Assembly (NCBI GenBank): GCA_030407005.1
Contig: JAUDYN010000004.1
Span: forward strand, 1,550,001 to 1,614,000
DNA from: Desarmillaria ectypa
Taxonomy: Eukaryota > Basidiomycota > Agaricomycetes > Agaricales > Physalacriaceae
Length of the DNA: 64,000 nucleotides
Reading direction: 5' to 3'
Positions 34,049-45,548 of the stretch are shown piece by piece. The notes under the pieces were generated by a model. The model was not told where the DNA came from. It was given only the letters and a program-made list of their open reading frames with translations, and did not search any database. The position numbers and the translations under genes are program-made. The stretch's first letter is position 1. Each line of letters opens with the position of its first letter.

Positions 34049-35854
34049 ATGTCGGAATATCCAGACCGACTGGAAACCCAGCGTCGCATTCGCCCTCTGG
34101 ATCCCGCAGCAGTCAGAAGACGTTCACATGTTTCCCAATCCTGGCACGATTACGGTGACGGCAGTGTCAGCGCCAGCACCCGCTCCTGGGTTCAGTCGAC
34201 TCAGCAGAATCCACCTCCACCGCCAGAACAACTACCTCTTCCATCACCTGCACTAGGCCTTCGGGCTGTCAATCCAGACGAGAACGAACCAGAGGAATTG
34301 TCCGAATACATGACTATTCGTCAGGAAGATTTTCATGGTTTACCTGATTATCCATCTTGGCCCACTCCTGGTGGGAATCACGAGCTCCATGCCGTCCAGC
34401 CGCTCAGAACAAAGAAACGTTTCGTAGGCGGTTTCGTTACCGGCTTGAAACGTATCCCGAAGGCGATGTTTGGCGGACCTAAGGTGAAGGAGGTGAAGAG
34501 ACAGAGACAGAGATCAACGGAGACCGGAACGCACCTGACCGAGAATACCCTTCCACAGTACAGAACGAATCCACCAACCCCAGTAGCCTTACAGATGCCG
34601 CGAACACATGCTCCCTTGGCAGAGAGTTCCATTCCAGCTGCTCTAGTATCGGGAGAACTTCAACGGCACAGGAACAATCCAACTTTCAGGCTAGAGCCGC
34701 CTGTAGAGGTATTCGAGCCTATCGCTGTCTCACCGACAGAAGTGCCTATTGACCAGACGAGAGATTCTGTTCATCCAGAGTCCAGGCGGACGAGCCTCCA
34801 CCTAACAATGCCAGAACCCTCAATAGCATTATCCCCTTCACAACCACCATCGCGTCGTCAATCGCATGTTTCGCCGCATCTACCGCGGCGAGAACCGTCT
34901 ACATCCCATCCACCTTCTGTTCCTGCCCATCCAGCTCCTTCAGAGGACTATCGCCGCATGTCGAAGGGTGACTCGCATGGCCACGGGCCAGCAAGCGCAA
35001 CAAGCTCATCGGTCGGAGCTGAGCCGTCCTTTTCGAGTGACCTTAATCCGGTACTGAGATTCTTCACTGGACTCTACGACATGCCTTGGGTTGCGCCGGA
35101 GCGCATCACGGTCGACTATCGCCCAGGGGTGGACCGTGGGGCATGGGTGTGGAAATGGACCCATGTGAAGAACGGTAGTGGGAGAGGCCAAAAGGTGATG
35201 AAGCTGAAGCCGATTCCCAAGGTGATGGCTTCTTGGTATATCATGAGTGATGGTACGGGGAAGAAGATGCCAGTCAAGGAACACGCTCGTTCACCGAGCT
35301 CAGTCGCCCCAGTTGATCTATTGAGCTCTGGGGCGTCTGGCACGCGGTCGTCAATGGCGACAAGCGGAGCGACTTCAAGACACGGCAGGCGGCGGGTACC
35401 CATACGTTCGTCGGTCTACTATCCAGACCCTAACACGCTACCGCGCTCCGTCAGACGATCGAAACCTCTGTCACGATACGGTACTACATCACGACATGGT
35501 ACTAGCTCGCATAGTGAACGGCACCGTGATCACGAACGGCGGCGAAAGCGCCCTACGTCGCCTTTGTACCCCCACGGGTACGCACCACCGAATACCCCGC
35601 CGCCGATACCGCCCTTTGTATTTATGCCACCCCCTGCTGCTGCTGTTCCGAGCCAGGAGGGTTCACATACACAGCCTTCACCTGCAGCTTCGGTGCCGTT
35701 GTTTGGGCCAGTTTATATGCAGATGTTACCACCAACCTCGATGTCATCTGTGAACACGAGCCCGGGGATGGCGGGGCGAGGTGCTGGGCTACAGCCTGCG
35801 TATGGATATGGATACTCGCCCATGGTCATGCCCGCTACTCCACCGCATGCATAG
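34049..35854 (+). CDS. Large disordered protein with one conserved block
   Basis: An intron-free frame of 601 codons starting MSEYPDRLETQRRIRP. Most of it is Pro, Ser and Arg-rich and disordered. A short basic-hydrophobic patch (KKRFVGGFVTGLKRIPKAM) occurs near residues 120-140, and a compact conserved-looking block near residues 335-370 reads LNPVLRFFTGLYDMPWVAPE. The C-terminus is Pro/Met-rich, ending PATPPHA. I recognise no named domain. The FVGGFVTGL patch could touch membranes as an amphipathic helix, but that is a guess. The upstream in-frame region has no better ATG. Confidence 0.8.
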   Translation: MSEYPDRLETQRRIRPLDPAAVRRRSHVSQSWHDYGDGSVSASTRSWVQSTQQNPPPPPEQLPLPSPALGLRAVNPDENEPEELSEYMTIRQEDFHGLPDYPSWPTPGGNHELHAVQPLRTKKRFVGGFVTGLKRIPKAMFGGPKVKEVKRQRQRSTETGTHLTENTLPQYRTNPPTPVALQMPRTHAPLAESSIPAALVSGELQRHRNNPTFRLEPPVEVFEPIAVSPTEVPIDQTRDSVHPESRRTSLHLTMPEPSIALSPSQPPSRRQSHVSPHLPRREPSTSHPPSVPAHPAPSEDYRRMSKGDSHGHGPASATSSSVGAEPSFSSDLNPVLRFFTGLYDMPWVAPERITVDYRPGVDRGAWVWKWTHVKNGSGRGQKVMKLKPIPKVMASWYIMSDGTGKKMPVKEHARSPSSVAPVDLLSSGASGTRSSMATSGATSRHGRRRVPIRSSVYYPDPNTLPRSVRRSKPLSRYGTTSRHGTSSHSERHRDHERRRKRPTSPLYPHGYAPPNTPPPIPPFVFMPPPAAAVPSQEGSHTQPSPAASVPLFGPVYMQMLPPTSMSSVNTSPGMAGRGAGLQPAYGYGYSPMVMPATPPHA

Positions 35855-36108
35855 TTTCGGATTTATGTGCACGGAATCAGGGACTTCGACTTTTTACCAT
35901 GTAACACTAGCTGTTTATAATTATGCCCATACGACTGGACTTCGTTCCTGTCTTCGTTGTCGACGAGGACTCCTAGTCAATTACTATGATCGACCCAGCA
36001 TTCCTGTGTCGATCAAAGCTGTGCCTACCGGACCGGTGGCCCCACATCACGTAAGGCCTATTTGTGTAGATACCCGGTTTTTCTTTTTTCTACCTCATTC
36101 GAACGGTC

Positions 36109-36925
36109 ATGAACTTGGAGCTATCCTCCTCGTCCTCGTCACCTATAACGCCAATGCATCCCTTTGCCCATGCAAGGGGCCTCCTCGAAATCATCCCGAA
36201 CAAGATTGACATCGAGGAAGAATCGAGACTATACGATGAACTGTGTACGGTAAGCTCCTTTTGTTCTTGTGTGGCGGCAGACAGCGTATTCATCAGTCAG
36301 GATGATGATGATCCTCTCCGACACGGAGCGATAACTGTCCGACCACGGTCGCCGTCAGGCGCACCTTCAGTGTTCTCGCGGGAAAGTATCTGGCTGGGGG
36401 ATAATTCTGGGGAGAGCCTGGCGTTTGCGAGAGACGTGAAGATAAGCGGATGGACTAATGTCGGTGATAAGTTGGGCGGAGCGTATATCGGTGGGTAGTC
36501 TTTCCCGAATCTAAAGACCCCGTTTCTGAAATTTGTCTAGCGTACGACTGCGTAATTAAGACGAAAGAAGTGCGCGGTACTTGCCGGGGTTTTTATGTAT
36601 ATCATTGACAAATTTTTGTTGCAGGGAACTGTTATACATTGCCACAAGCGATACAGTTCGTTCGTTCAACTAGAATCGTCTCTACGCAGAACCTTGCCTG
36701 TATGTCATACCCCAATTCTTTTTTTTGTCGGTCGTTTCTCAATCCCATTTCTAGCGTCATCAGCAGCATTTTATCCCTCGACTTCCGCCAAAAGCACCCC
36801 TTGCGAGATATCGGCCCGCATTTCTAGACCAGCGGCGACGAATGTTGCAATACTGGCTGTCTTCGATATTGCTACACCCCGATATCGGCGGATGCAAGGC
36901 GGTTCGTCTATGGGTCATGGATTGA
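36109..36925 (+). CDS. PX-domain protein
   Basis: Five exons (36109-36249, 36301-36490, 36541-36569, 36625-36699, 36755-36925) encode 201 residues. The C-terminal half is a phosphoinositide-binding PX domain. It shows HKRYSSFVQLESSL (the R-Y-S pocket), RLPPKAPLARYRPAFLD (the PxxP loop and basic site) and RRRMLQYWLSSILLHPDIGG. The N-terminal 75 residues are acidic and Ser-rich. The size and layout resemble small fungal PX proteins such as Ypt35, which act at endosome or vacuole contact sites; that match is inference. It follows the disordered-protein gene on the same strand after about 250 bp. Confidence 0.9.
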
Positions 36926-37229
36926 ATAACGTCTTTACTTGTTTGTTTGTTTATTCGTTTTTCTCTTCGGATCCTGTTTCGCTGGACTACATTCATTCGT
37001 TTGGTTTAGAATCTGCCGTTCCCTTTTGTATTATTATATATGCTTAGATACCCGCAATGGTTTTTGCTCCGGAAAGTACTCGCCCGCCCGCCGGGCATCG
37101 CGACCTGAGGTAAGACGGATCTTGTCTCGATTTGGTTCCGAACTCGGGACGCTACGACGTCTCAGACATCTTTAGCAACGAGTACTTAACGGTTTCGCCG
37201 CTGTCTCCTCCAGCTTCGTATAACAGAGG
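36926..37229. other. Intergenic region
   Basis: The 3' flank of the PX gene. A GC-rich patch (37078-37110) loosely resembles a tRNA but does not fold as one. No gene was seen. Confidence 0.5.
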
Positions 37230-37556
37230 ATGAGTGTCTCTCAATTTTGGCCAATCATTCTTGCACACATATTTGCAAGCTATTTGCTCCTCATCGTCTT
37301 GGTCTACCCTTGCCATTACAGACAGACATATACCGTCCACCAGCACTCTTCTTACCGCATAATTCATCCTCCCTATTCTCATATAACATCCGGCCCTTAC
37401 GAGAATGAAATGGGCAAATACAGAAGCATCACAGGCGTGGATGGGGCTCGTTTTGATATTGGGGATCATTGTCAACGAGTATTCGCACGAAGAACCACCA
37501 TCAAAAGAGGTGGATGAGTGGGAGGGCATCTTCGAGCTGGGATGGTCGTGCATGTG
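37230..37556 (+). CDS. Possible small two-helix membrane protein
   Basis: A plus-strand frame starts MSVSQFWPIILAHIFASYLL, a likely membrane helix or signal anchor (residues 7-27). About 130 bp later a different phase reads MKWANTEASQAWMGLVLILG, a second hydrophobic helix with an acidic tail (SHEEPPSKEVDEWEGIFE) and a TGA at 37554-37556. An intron between the two would join them, but I could not fix its borders. The overlapping 133-codon minus-strand frame has no features. Function unknown. Confidence 0.35.
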
Positions 37557-37834
37557 AAGCTAGACGTAGAAAGGAGGCTGAGGAAGAATACTCAGGCTAG
37601 CCATTGAAGAACAGGTTGTTCGTTTTGGGTTTAGATTGTGTGGGAACATGTCAGCTTGTTATTTGGAGGGAGAAGGGGCGTGCGTTCGGTTGCTTCTTGC
37701 TATGCTATCTGTGATATACGCGTTTAATTAGTGGATGATAATCTCCAGGAGGTCGAGTTAATCCTATTAAGCTGCTTTAGAACCAAGGTAGTCTTTGAGA
37801 TGGAAAGATAGCTAGCGTGATGCAATGTACACAC

Positions 37835-38478
37835 TCATTGGGCAGAAAAAGTCTCCACATGCTTCGAGTCAATGTCTTTCTTGATCTGATATGCGTGCCG
37901 AAGACGAGGTTTTAGTTGTTCCATGCTCGGATGTGGCGGACTGGCCATGGCAGACTCTGCTGCATCTGCAGCGGCAATTAGCTCTTCATCTAAAATAATT
38001 TCAGGGGGAAAGTTTTGTTGAAGGTAAAGGCTTGCTGGCTTACATGTACTAATGTTGTACGACTTGAGCCTTGTTCGTTGCTCTTCACTCAGCATATAAT
38101 CCCAGAAATAGTTGTTATGACCTGGACGAACATTAGTACTGAAGATATCTTGACAAATGCAGCAGCTAACCACTCATGAAGCCGTCCGAACCAAACATGA
38201 ATAACGGGTTGGTCGATGAGTGCGCGTCTTTGTCCAAAGGATATGTTCTCATTTGCAGACCATCTGCTTCTTCTTTATCTCGTCTCTCCTTGGCAGCCTG
38301 GAATTTTTTCTCCAAAATCTAGGGCTCTCTCTCTCGTACGGTATTGTAAATAAGTTAACTGAACCAGGCGCACTTTCAAATATCGGTCATATCTTGCTTC
38401 TGCGGTCTTGCTGGCAGAGGGTTTGAGTCGGAACGTCCGGTGGTGGCAGGCGATAGCGCAGGAAAATGTTGAGCGCAT
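37835..38478 (-). CDS. Small conserved protein with mitochondrial-type presequence
   Basis: Four exons (38374-38478, 38171-38318, 38044-38121, 37835-37989) give 161 residues. The N-terminus MRSTFSCAIACHHRTFRLK is basic and lacks acidic residues, as in mitochondrial targeting signals. A helical charged stretch (KKFQAAKERRDKEEADG) follows, and then the compact block FMFGSDGFMSGHNNYFWDYM, which looks strongly conserved. The tail is Pro-rich and charged, ending ETFSAQ. I do not recognise the family. It is transcribed divergently from the METTL3 gene, with 135 bp between the start codons. Confidence 0.75.
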
Positions 38479-38613
38479 GATACGTGGTGGAGCAGAGTGA
38501 AGGCCATGGCGAAGTAGTGGGTGCGTTATCGACATCGACGCAGGTGAAAACATGGCAGCATGCAAGTAATAAGATGGTATTCCGGACCGGTCATTCCGAC
38601 TTTCTTGTTCATC

Positions 38614-40574
38614 ATGTCTGACGAGGAGCTTATCGTCGTCGCATCCGCCGCTCTGCAGCATCTGCTGAATAAAGGCTCTCTCACTGTGCCGATATCTTCC
38701 ATTGACCTCCTTGTTCGCGTCATCACCTACAAGCCACCTCAAGGCCTCATCGTGAACAAGCCCAAGGTGCCCAGGTTCCGCCTCACTGACCTGACACGTT
38801 TCGAGGCAATCTTGGAGTCGCTCTCACAGTCATGGGACCAGGGAAGCATCATGTTCACCAAGGAGAATGGCGAATTCAATATCCTGGACTTGAGGCTGGC
38901 GTCGTCTTCGTCAAATGTCGGATCCACCCTCTCACACAAGCGCAAGCGGGTAATAGACGAAGAGGCAGATTCTGCAGCTGGCGATGATGAATCTGAGGAC
39001 ACTTCGTCTGAGGACGCGGTGAACCAGCCTTGCTCTGCACTCGCCAGTCTCAGCAAGGAACAGCGCCAGGTGTTTGCCATCATACAGAAGAGTACCGCCA
39101 AGGGACGTCTGCTGGCAGAACAGGTGCAGGGGATAATTCATTGGAGGAACATTATATTCATTTCATTTCATTTTCAGTTCCAGTCTGTCGAAGAAAGTTT
39201 CGAGCCTATATGCCCCCATATCACGAAGGACGACTGCGCCAAGGCGCGTCGAAATGATCCGTCGATACCATTCAACCCAGACGTCCCCATCGGTATCTGT
39301 GATCTTATCCATTTCAGACCTCTCATTCGCCCGCATACCGATCCATCTCTTGGACATTGTTCATATCTTAATACATGCTATTCTGAGCCGACGTATGCAC
39401 AGTCACCGTCAATACCGCCGTTTCCCGGCTCTCAGCATGGCTTTACGCCTGGCATGCGCGGCCCTGCGTCTCTACCGTCAGGCCTTGGTGCTGGTGGAAG
39501 GGGCAAGGAAAAGGCTCCGTGCAGGTATTTGCATTATGAGGTTGACTGGGACGCCACCGATGGCGACGGTTCTGATCGTAGAGAAAAGGTAGTGGCGAGG
39601 AATATGCATAAATTAGGAATCGGGCTGGGACCTACCAGAAAGGTTGCAAAACTTGTAAGTCTAGTCCTGGTGAAACGATGATCTTACCGGTACGACTCTC
39701 ACCCATAGGCACCACCGCAATGGATCAATTGCGATCTGCGCCGCTTCGACTACAGCGTGCTTGGAAAATTCCATGTAATTATGGCAGATCCCCCTTGGGA
39801 TATTCACATGAGCGTGCGTGGTGGATTTGATGGCCTCTTTCTTCTTTCATTGAAAGTCCACTGTCTAGTTGCCCTATGGGACAATGACCGACGATGAGAT
39901 GCGAGCTATGCCTATACCGGCACTCCAAGATGAAGGTCTTCTGTTTTTGTGGGTGACTGGCCGTGCGATGGAGGTGGGCCGAGAATGCATGCGAGTCTGG
40001 GGCTACACCCGTGTTGATGAAGTAGTTTGGGTCAAAACCAACCAGGCAAGTTTCAGTGAGTTTTGTTATAACCATGTCTCTAACGTATTCACAGCTACAA
40101 CGCGTCATCCGCACAGGACGAACAGGGCACTGGCTCAACCACACGAAGGAACATATGCTCGTGGGTGTCAAAACTGTGACAGACGAAAATGGAGCGTTGA
40201 AATTCCCGTCTTGGGTGAACCGCGGTTTGGATACGGACGTTATCGTTTCTGAGGTGAGAGAGACAAGTAGGAAGCCTGATGAAGCGTATGGAATTATCGA
40301 GAGGATGTGCCCTGGGGGAAGAAAGGTTGAAATATTTGGGAGGAAACATAATACGCGGCCTGGGTTGGTATTTTTCTCTTCCTCATTAAGAACTCGCTCT
40401 TACCTCTGGATGTGATAGGTGGCTGACACTGGGAAATCAGTTAGGGCCTGATCAAATCTACGAGGAAGACCTTGCTGCTAGAATAAAGGCAAAGTATGGT
40501 AATCTGTCTTGTTGGCATGAGATAGCTTTACTGAATAACCGACAGGTATCCGGATCGTCCTATCAACATTGTGA
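38614..40574 (+). CDS. IME4: METTL3/IME4-type mRNA m6A methyltransferase
   Basis: Seven exons (38614-39123, 39178-39654, 39709-39813, 39869-40045, 40095-40363, 40419-40498, 40546-40574) give 548 residues. The C-terminal MT-A70 domain holds the catalytic DPPW in [12 protein letters not shown], followed by [11 protein letters not shown], the interface and RNA-groove sequence [19 protein letters not shown], and [15 protein letters not shown]. Upstream, paired CCCH zinc-finger sequence ([28 protein letters not shown]) matches METTL3. The enzyme methylates adenosine in mRNA using S-adenosylmethionine, normally with a METTL14-type partner. Intron 40046-40094 has a GC donor (CAG|GCAAGT), proven by the conserved KTNQ-LQRVIR junction. 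The last seven or so residues depend on one splice choice. Confidence 0.95.
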
Positions 40575-43003
40575 ATGCTTGAACATCCATTTGTAGATCA
40601 AGATAATCTCTCCCTTGCTCGCTGCGGACTGTTTACACATTGTATCATTGATATTAAGGACGTGAAATACACAAATCATACAAAGGAGACAGTGCGAGGA
40701 TCAAAAAAGGCATGGAGTCAACATGGCAATGTAGGAACTGAACAGAAAGAGATGGGAACAGCAGCCTTCAGTCACACCCAGAGCCAAAATTTTACTCGAC
40801 GTAATGGCAGATGCTCGACAGTTCAGCCAATGCAGTTGCGTAGTTACTATCAGCCATCAGAGCTCCTCTTCGTCTGTCGTCTCAGCATCCATCTTGTCAT
40901 CATAATCGTAGTCAGTATTGAATTCAATACCCTTGTATCTCCTCCGAAACCAGGCAGGAGGATCAGTACTACCTGTAGAGTGATGAGTGAAGAAGTGGCA
41001 TGCAACCGAAAGGACCCGGTGACCAGGTTGATTTTTGATGAGAAGTAGCAATCAGTGGGCAACGGGGACTAATAAAAACGGATGGACATGAGATGTGACG
41101 ACGCGAAATTGCCTCAGTGTTTGGGGATCGATAGGTTCTCCAGATAGGGTGGATATCCAGGGCTCCTGAGTGGTTCACAATGTAGTACACACTTTTTTGA
41201 ATATCAGATCAGGTCCAGCGACTGGGGAAAAACCACTTGTACGGTATACTTAAAGAAGGCATCCAAGAAGTGTGATGCACCGGAAGAGTAGTAGCAACCC
41301 GTTCGACCATGTATCGTTGGGTAACCGCTGTTCAATGAGAAATTCTCCATCTACTAAGGAACATCATTGCTCGTTTTTGTTTCCAGTTTTACACTGTTTG
41401 GATCTTCCATTCGTGTAGCGCCTTTTCTTTCCGCTATGGCGAGATGATAAACTAGATTTTCGAGTAGAAGCCAGCCAGGGTTGTACGACAAAGTCAGAGA
41501 GCGTTTCGAGCACTTCTGCGATACCAAGGTCATTCCGTACGACGACGACGCATCGTCAACGCACCCTGATCCTTCATAGTTCGAATCTTGTCCGTGAATC
41601 CTGATGGGGCTTGAATCTTCGACCGTGTTTTCCAAAATTCTACCGGTCCGCCCATGAACTATGAATAAAATTATTACAGCACTGGAAAATTCACCGAATG
41701 GGGATGATACACCGAAGCTTGGAAGGCTTCCAAAAACCTCTTTGTGCGTGAGATGTCCCGACTCAGATATAAGGGCGAACAACCCGCGTATGTTCGTCCA
41801 AACCTATATAAACGTAAGGGTTTCTAAGTGTAGTTGGTGAACAGGGCGAGAGACTTTGGACATGTATGCGTATGCCTCCTGTGCTGAGCAACATGAGCTA
41901 CAAATATCCACAACTTGACTGAGCAGGCATATACTCTCATATACCAGAAGGGCCACGAGGAAGGCGAAAGAAAGGCCACGAATTACGAGCTCCGGAGACA
42001 CAGTAAATACAAGCGTCGGAAGGCCAACTGAGAGGCATAAAGCCGCTGAGCAGTAAAAGAGATGGTTGTAAAAGCGGTAAATTCTCTTCGGGTTGAAGTC
42101 CTATATGACGACGCATAAATCGTCAAGAAATGAATACTGTGATGGCGTTTTCGCTAAGATTTCTCCGTTTATTCATTGTGCTCTCCAGCATCTGCATCTC
42201 GCGATTTATCGTCAGACTCTTTTTTTTTTGCACCAATTCCTCAGGCTAGCACCAAAAACTGCGCCACCTGAGTCGATTTCTCTAAGGATGTCGCTAATAA
42301 CTCCATAGCAGGTATCGGTGAGATACTGCTCAGAGTCAAGGATGGTGTCGACAGTGCACAGGACTCTCGTGATATGCAAGCGGGTGACGCTGTATACAGG
42401 TTAGCTGAAAACAAACGAATGGTTGTTTCCTCCTACTCACGGCCAGATGAGGATCTCCCAACAGGAGGTTAGCCAGAGGATATACATCAACTCGATAGCT
42501 GCGGATGAAAACTTCTCAGCAACATGATACGAAGAGGAGTTTTGCGGTGTAGAACCCCCCACAAAAAATCAATCCAGGATGTGGTGATGGTTTGATTCGT
42601 GACGGGTAGCCGATAGAAGTCGGCCCAGTGGGAATGTCCTTTGGAATCGTAATCCGACATCTGGTTGAATGCTTGTAATAATAGCGGCGCAAGGCTCTCT
42701 GGTCTGACACTGGTCAAGTTGTTTCTCAGTTGTTTGAGTCAACTTCGAAGAACTTGATCACGTGCTGAGCTTTTACACCAACACCCACGAAGTCGTACAA
42801 AGGCGTTTTCGTCTAATGGCGGGATCTTCGTCTAGCAGGATTTACATCCAGAGACAGCTCGACTCGACCGCAAAATATTTATTTATGCGATGGATCCGGT
42901 GAAAACTTCAGACTCAGAAAAGTAACAGTGCAATTGATAACGCTACAAAACGTGTGATAGACGAAGCAAAGCAGTATTATGGATCAGAAATAGAGCGAGC
43001 AAT
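40575..43003. other. 2.4-kb stretch with only gene fragments
   Basis: No complete model could be built. Coding-like pieces on the minus strand include an acidic tail at 40857-41000 (WFRRRYKGIEFNTDYDYDDK), a membrane-like piece at 41804-42100 (FYNHLFYCSAALCLSVG) and a piece at 42200-42720 (RLHITRVLCTVDTILDSEQY). They do not join into one frame by GT-AG splicing that I can find. It may hold one degraded membrane-protein gene plus noncoding DNA. Confidence 0.4.
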
Positions 43004-45399
43004 TTACCTCAATAAACTTTCAGGAAACATCCCATCTTCCTCGTTCCAGCCAAGCGTCTCAGGAGCGATCCCAAATTGTCTGAGCATCGAACCCATGGTA
43101 TTTTCGGGCTTATCTTCCTCCTCGTCCCTTGCCCTCCTATTCTCATCATGCGACTCTACACCTTGCATCTGATATTCGTCTTCTTCACCCTCTTTGTTTT
43201 GGGACTCGTCCCGTCCCCGACTATTTTCAGTCTTGAGTCTCTTCTGATCTCCCTTTTCTTCCCATCCCCAATTGTCTTCAAACCCTCGTTTCGTTTTCGG
43301 TCCGTCCCAAGTATCGCCCCAGCCGCCACCTTCGTTTGTTCCGTTATCCTTCACCAAGTCCCAGAGTTCCCAAGCGACTTCTCTTGCGGCCTCTGTCCAC
43401 CGCTTGGCTAATGACTCCAAAAGCTCCTCCTCCCCATCCTTCTTAACCTTCACAGCCCTCTTGAGAATCTGGACTCGACGTTCTAGTGATTGGATGGTTG
43501 GGGTCATCCGAACTGACGGGATGACGTTTGAAGATGCTGCGATCGAGAGCGGAGACTTGAACTGAGCAGCCGCGCGAACAGTTCGATGCCTCTTTTTCTG
43601 ATCGTCTAGTACTGCATGTTTAAGTTCCACTGGCTTGACTTCGGAACGCACGATCGTCTTGACTGCGGGAACAGGAGGCTTCTTGATGGTTGGGCGAGAA
43701 CTGATGGGCTGATCGTTCTCCTTTTTGATCAGCGGAGAACGGAAGGGTGTTGAAAGTTTCTTGCGTTGTCGCAGGTGTGACATGGTCGTTGGTCTCTTCG
43801 GACCTGGTGCTAGGGTAGCATGGCTTTTCACTTGAGGCTGGACGTCTAACAGCTGAGGTGCGGGTGCGATACCATCAAGGCTATGCGTTTCTTGCTCTGG
43901 GAATTCCGGGGCCACATTTAACTCTTGAGTTACTTCAGCTGTCGCCTAGAGAGTCATGTTAGAACTATGAAGATGGATGACAGCATAAACTAACATGAGA
44001 AGTGGAAGTGTCCTGGGAAGGCGGGATATCCTTGGTCTCAGACTCCGAAGGGGCATGAAAGAAACGGTCATCCAGAAGAAATTTGTCGTCCTCAGGTTTT
44101 TGGACAAGGAACTGTTTTTAGTCAGGAAAAATACCCATGCAAGGAAGAGACAGCAAACCTTCGTATCCTCTTGAACAGTTTGGAAAGGACTTGAGGACCG
44201 AAAAGGAGAAGAAACAAGAGGAAGCGGAGATGACGAGGGAGGCAACACATCGGATGCATCGAATTCAATAATGCTTACTCCGTCCCATGCCTGCTCACTG
44301 GAATTCAAAGAAGCGAGTTGGGACTGATCTTCATAGTCATAGTCGGTCTCCAGCTGTAGTTGGATGCATCAATATCGTTTAAAAATGCTCTGTAATTACT
44401 TACTGCCCGTTTACTCGCTTCTGATTCATCAGGATATGGTTCAGTAATTGCGGAAGACTGAGAGGATAGAGGTGGTGAAGATGTAAAGATCTTATCAGGA
44501 CTGGAGCAGGGCGGAGACGAATAAAGAGCTTCTTCAGGCGGAGAAAAATGGATGAGATCTACATCGCAGTCAGTTCTCTGGGGCAAGATTGAACTTGAGG
44601 TAAGCAAGTTTGAGTCGTCATGAGCTACAGCAAGTCCAGGTTCATCAGCGCAGTGAAAGTTGTAACGGGAGTTTTGGGAAGCACTCTGGATAGCCTCTGC
44701 AACGAGTTCTCGATCAGGGCTACAGTGGAGTTCAATGTAATTAGACTGTAGAGAATCTTCCTGTAGAGATGCGGATGAGTTGTCAGGATGGGTGTCTGGC
44801 TGTATCTGTTCGTTATTCATGTCTGGATCCAGTATATTGAGGTTCGGTATATCGCCTGTAGAAAGTACCGCCAGAGGTTCAGCATCGAAAGCAGGATCGT
44901 AAGGATGACTATATGCGCCCTGGCTGTGTTCGATGAGTTCGGTATCAGTAGAAACAATAGCAGGGATGCAAGCATTCTGAGTGAGAGAGGCGGTATCAGG
45001 AGGAAGACATTCCAGATCGTCTTTGGGATATGTGGGTAAAATATCGCCATCTAGGTCATATCCAGATGGGTCGAAACCACTAAAATAGCTAGTGCTTGAA
45101 GGAGAGTAAGATATATTGTCTTGTACCTCCTGAGCAGACCGAACCTGAGCATGCAGGGACAGTGACAGTGAAGCAACTTCAACTCACAGGTGGGGTTACG
45201 TCGCACTCAACAACACGGTCGCCACATCCCGGCGTAACATAGATATTCGGAATCTCCGGCAACGTCGCGGCAAGCATACTTGTCGAAGATTCCTGGGTAT
45301 ATGCGCGTCAAAGTAGAGCATGGTACACAAAAACATGTCTCTTACCTGCGACGGGCTGATGTCACCAAAAGATAGTCCAGAGAAGAGGGAGGAGGACAT
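43004..45399 (-). CDS. SFR1: Mei5/Sfr1-type recombination accessory protein
   Basis: Exons 45346-45399, 45188-45292, 44404-45129, 44159-44353, 43995-44111 and 43004-43945 splice cleanly. The start MSSSLFSGLSFGD gives 712 residues; an upstream in-frame Met at 45543 would give 760. The C-terminal third carries the Mei5 signature: STPFRSPLI, then the coiled coil TIQSLERRVQILKRAVKVKK and the AKRWTEAAREVAWELWDL segment. Sfr1/Mei5 pairs with Swi5/Sae3 to stimulate Rad51 and Dmc1 filaments in strand exchange. The roughly 400-residue acidic, Ser-rich N-terminal extension is far longer than in yeasts (S. pombe Sfr1 is about 300 residues) and is disordered. The gene diverges from the HbrB gene. Confidence 0.8.
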
Positions 45400-45548
45400 T
45401 TGGAGGACAACAGTAGGCGATGAGCGCACGATGGTGGCCGTTGCAGTCAAGAGTTGTGACGCCCGGGTCAAATATTTGACAGGTCCACAAATGGACTCAA
45501 GGTCTCCTATATCCCCCTCTTTCGACACCATCGTAGCCGTCATTCGCC
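45400..45548. promoter_or_regulatory. Bidirectional promoter region of SFR1-like and HbrB genes
   Basis: Only 149 bp separate the preferred start codons of two divergent genes. If the upstream Met of the minus-strand gene (45543) is used, the gap shrinks to 5 bp, which is why I prefer the inner Met. No TATA element is evident. Confidence 0.5.

Noticed and set aside
37070..37150. tRNA-like patch with GGTTCCGAACTC
   Set aside because: The T-arm-like piece has an extra base and no acceptor stem or anticodon arm can be paired around it.
38739..39101. 120-codon minus-strand frame
   Set aside because: It is antisense to the METTL3 first exon and lacks features of its own.
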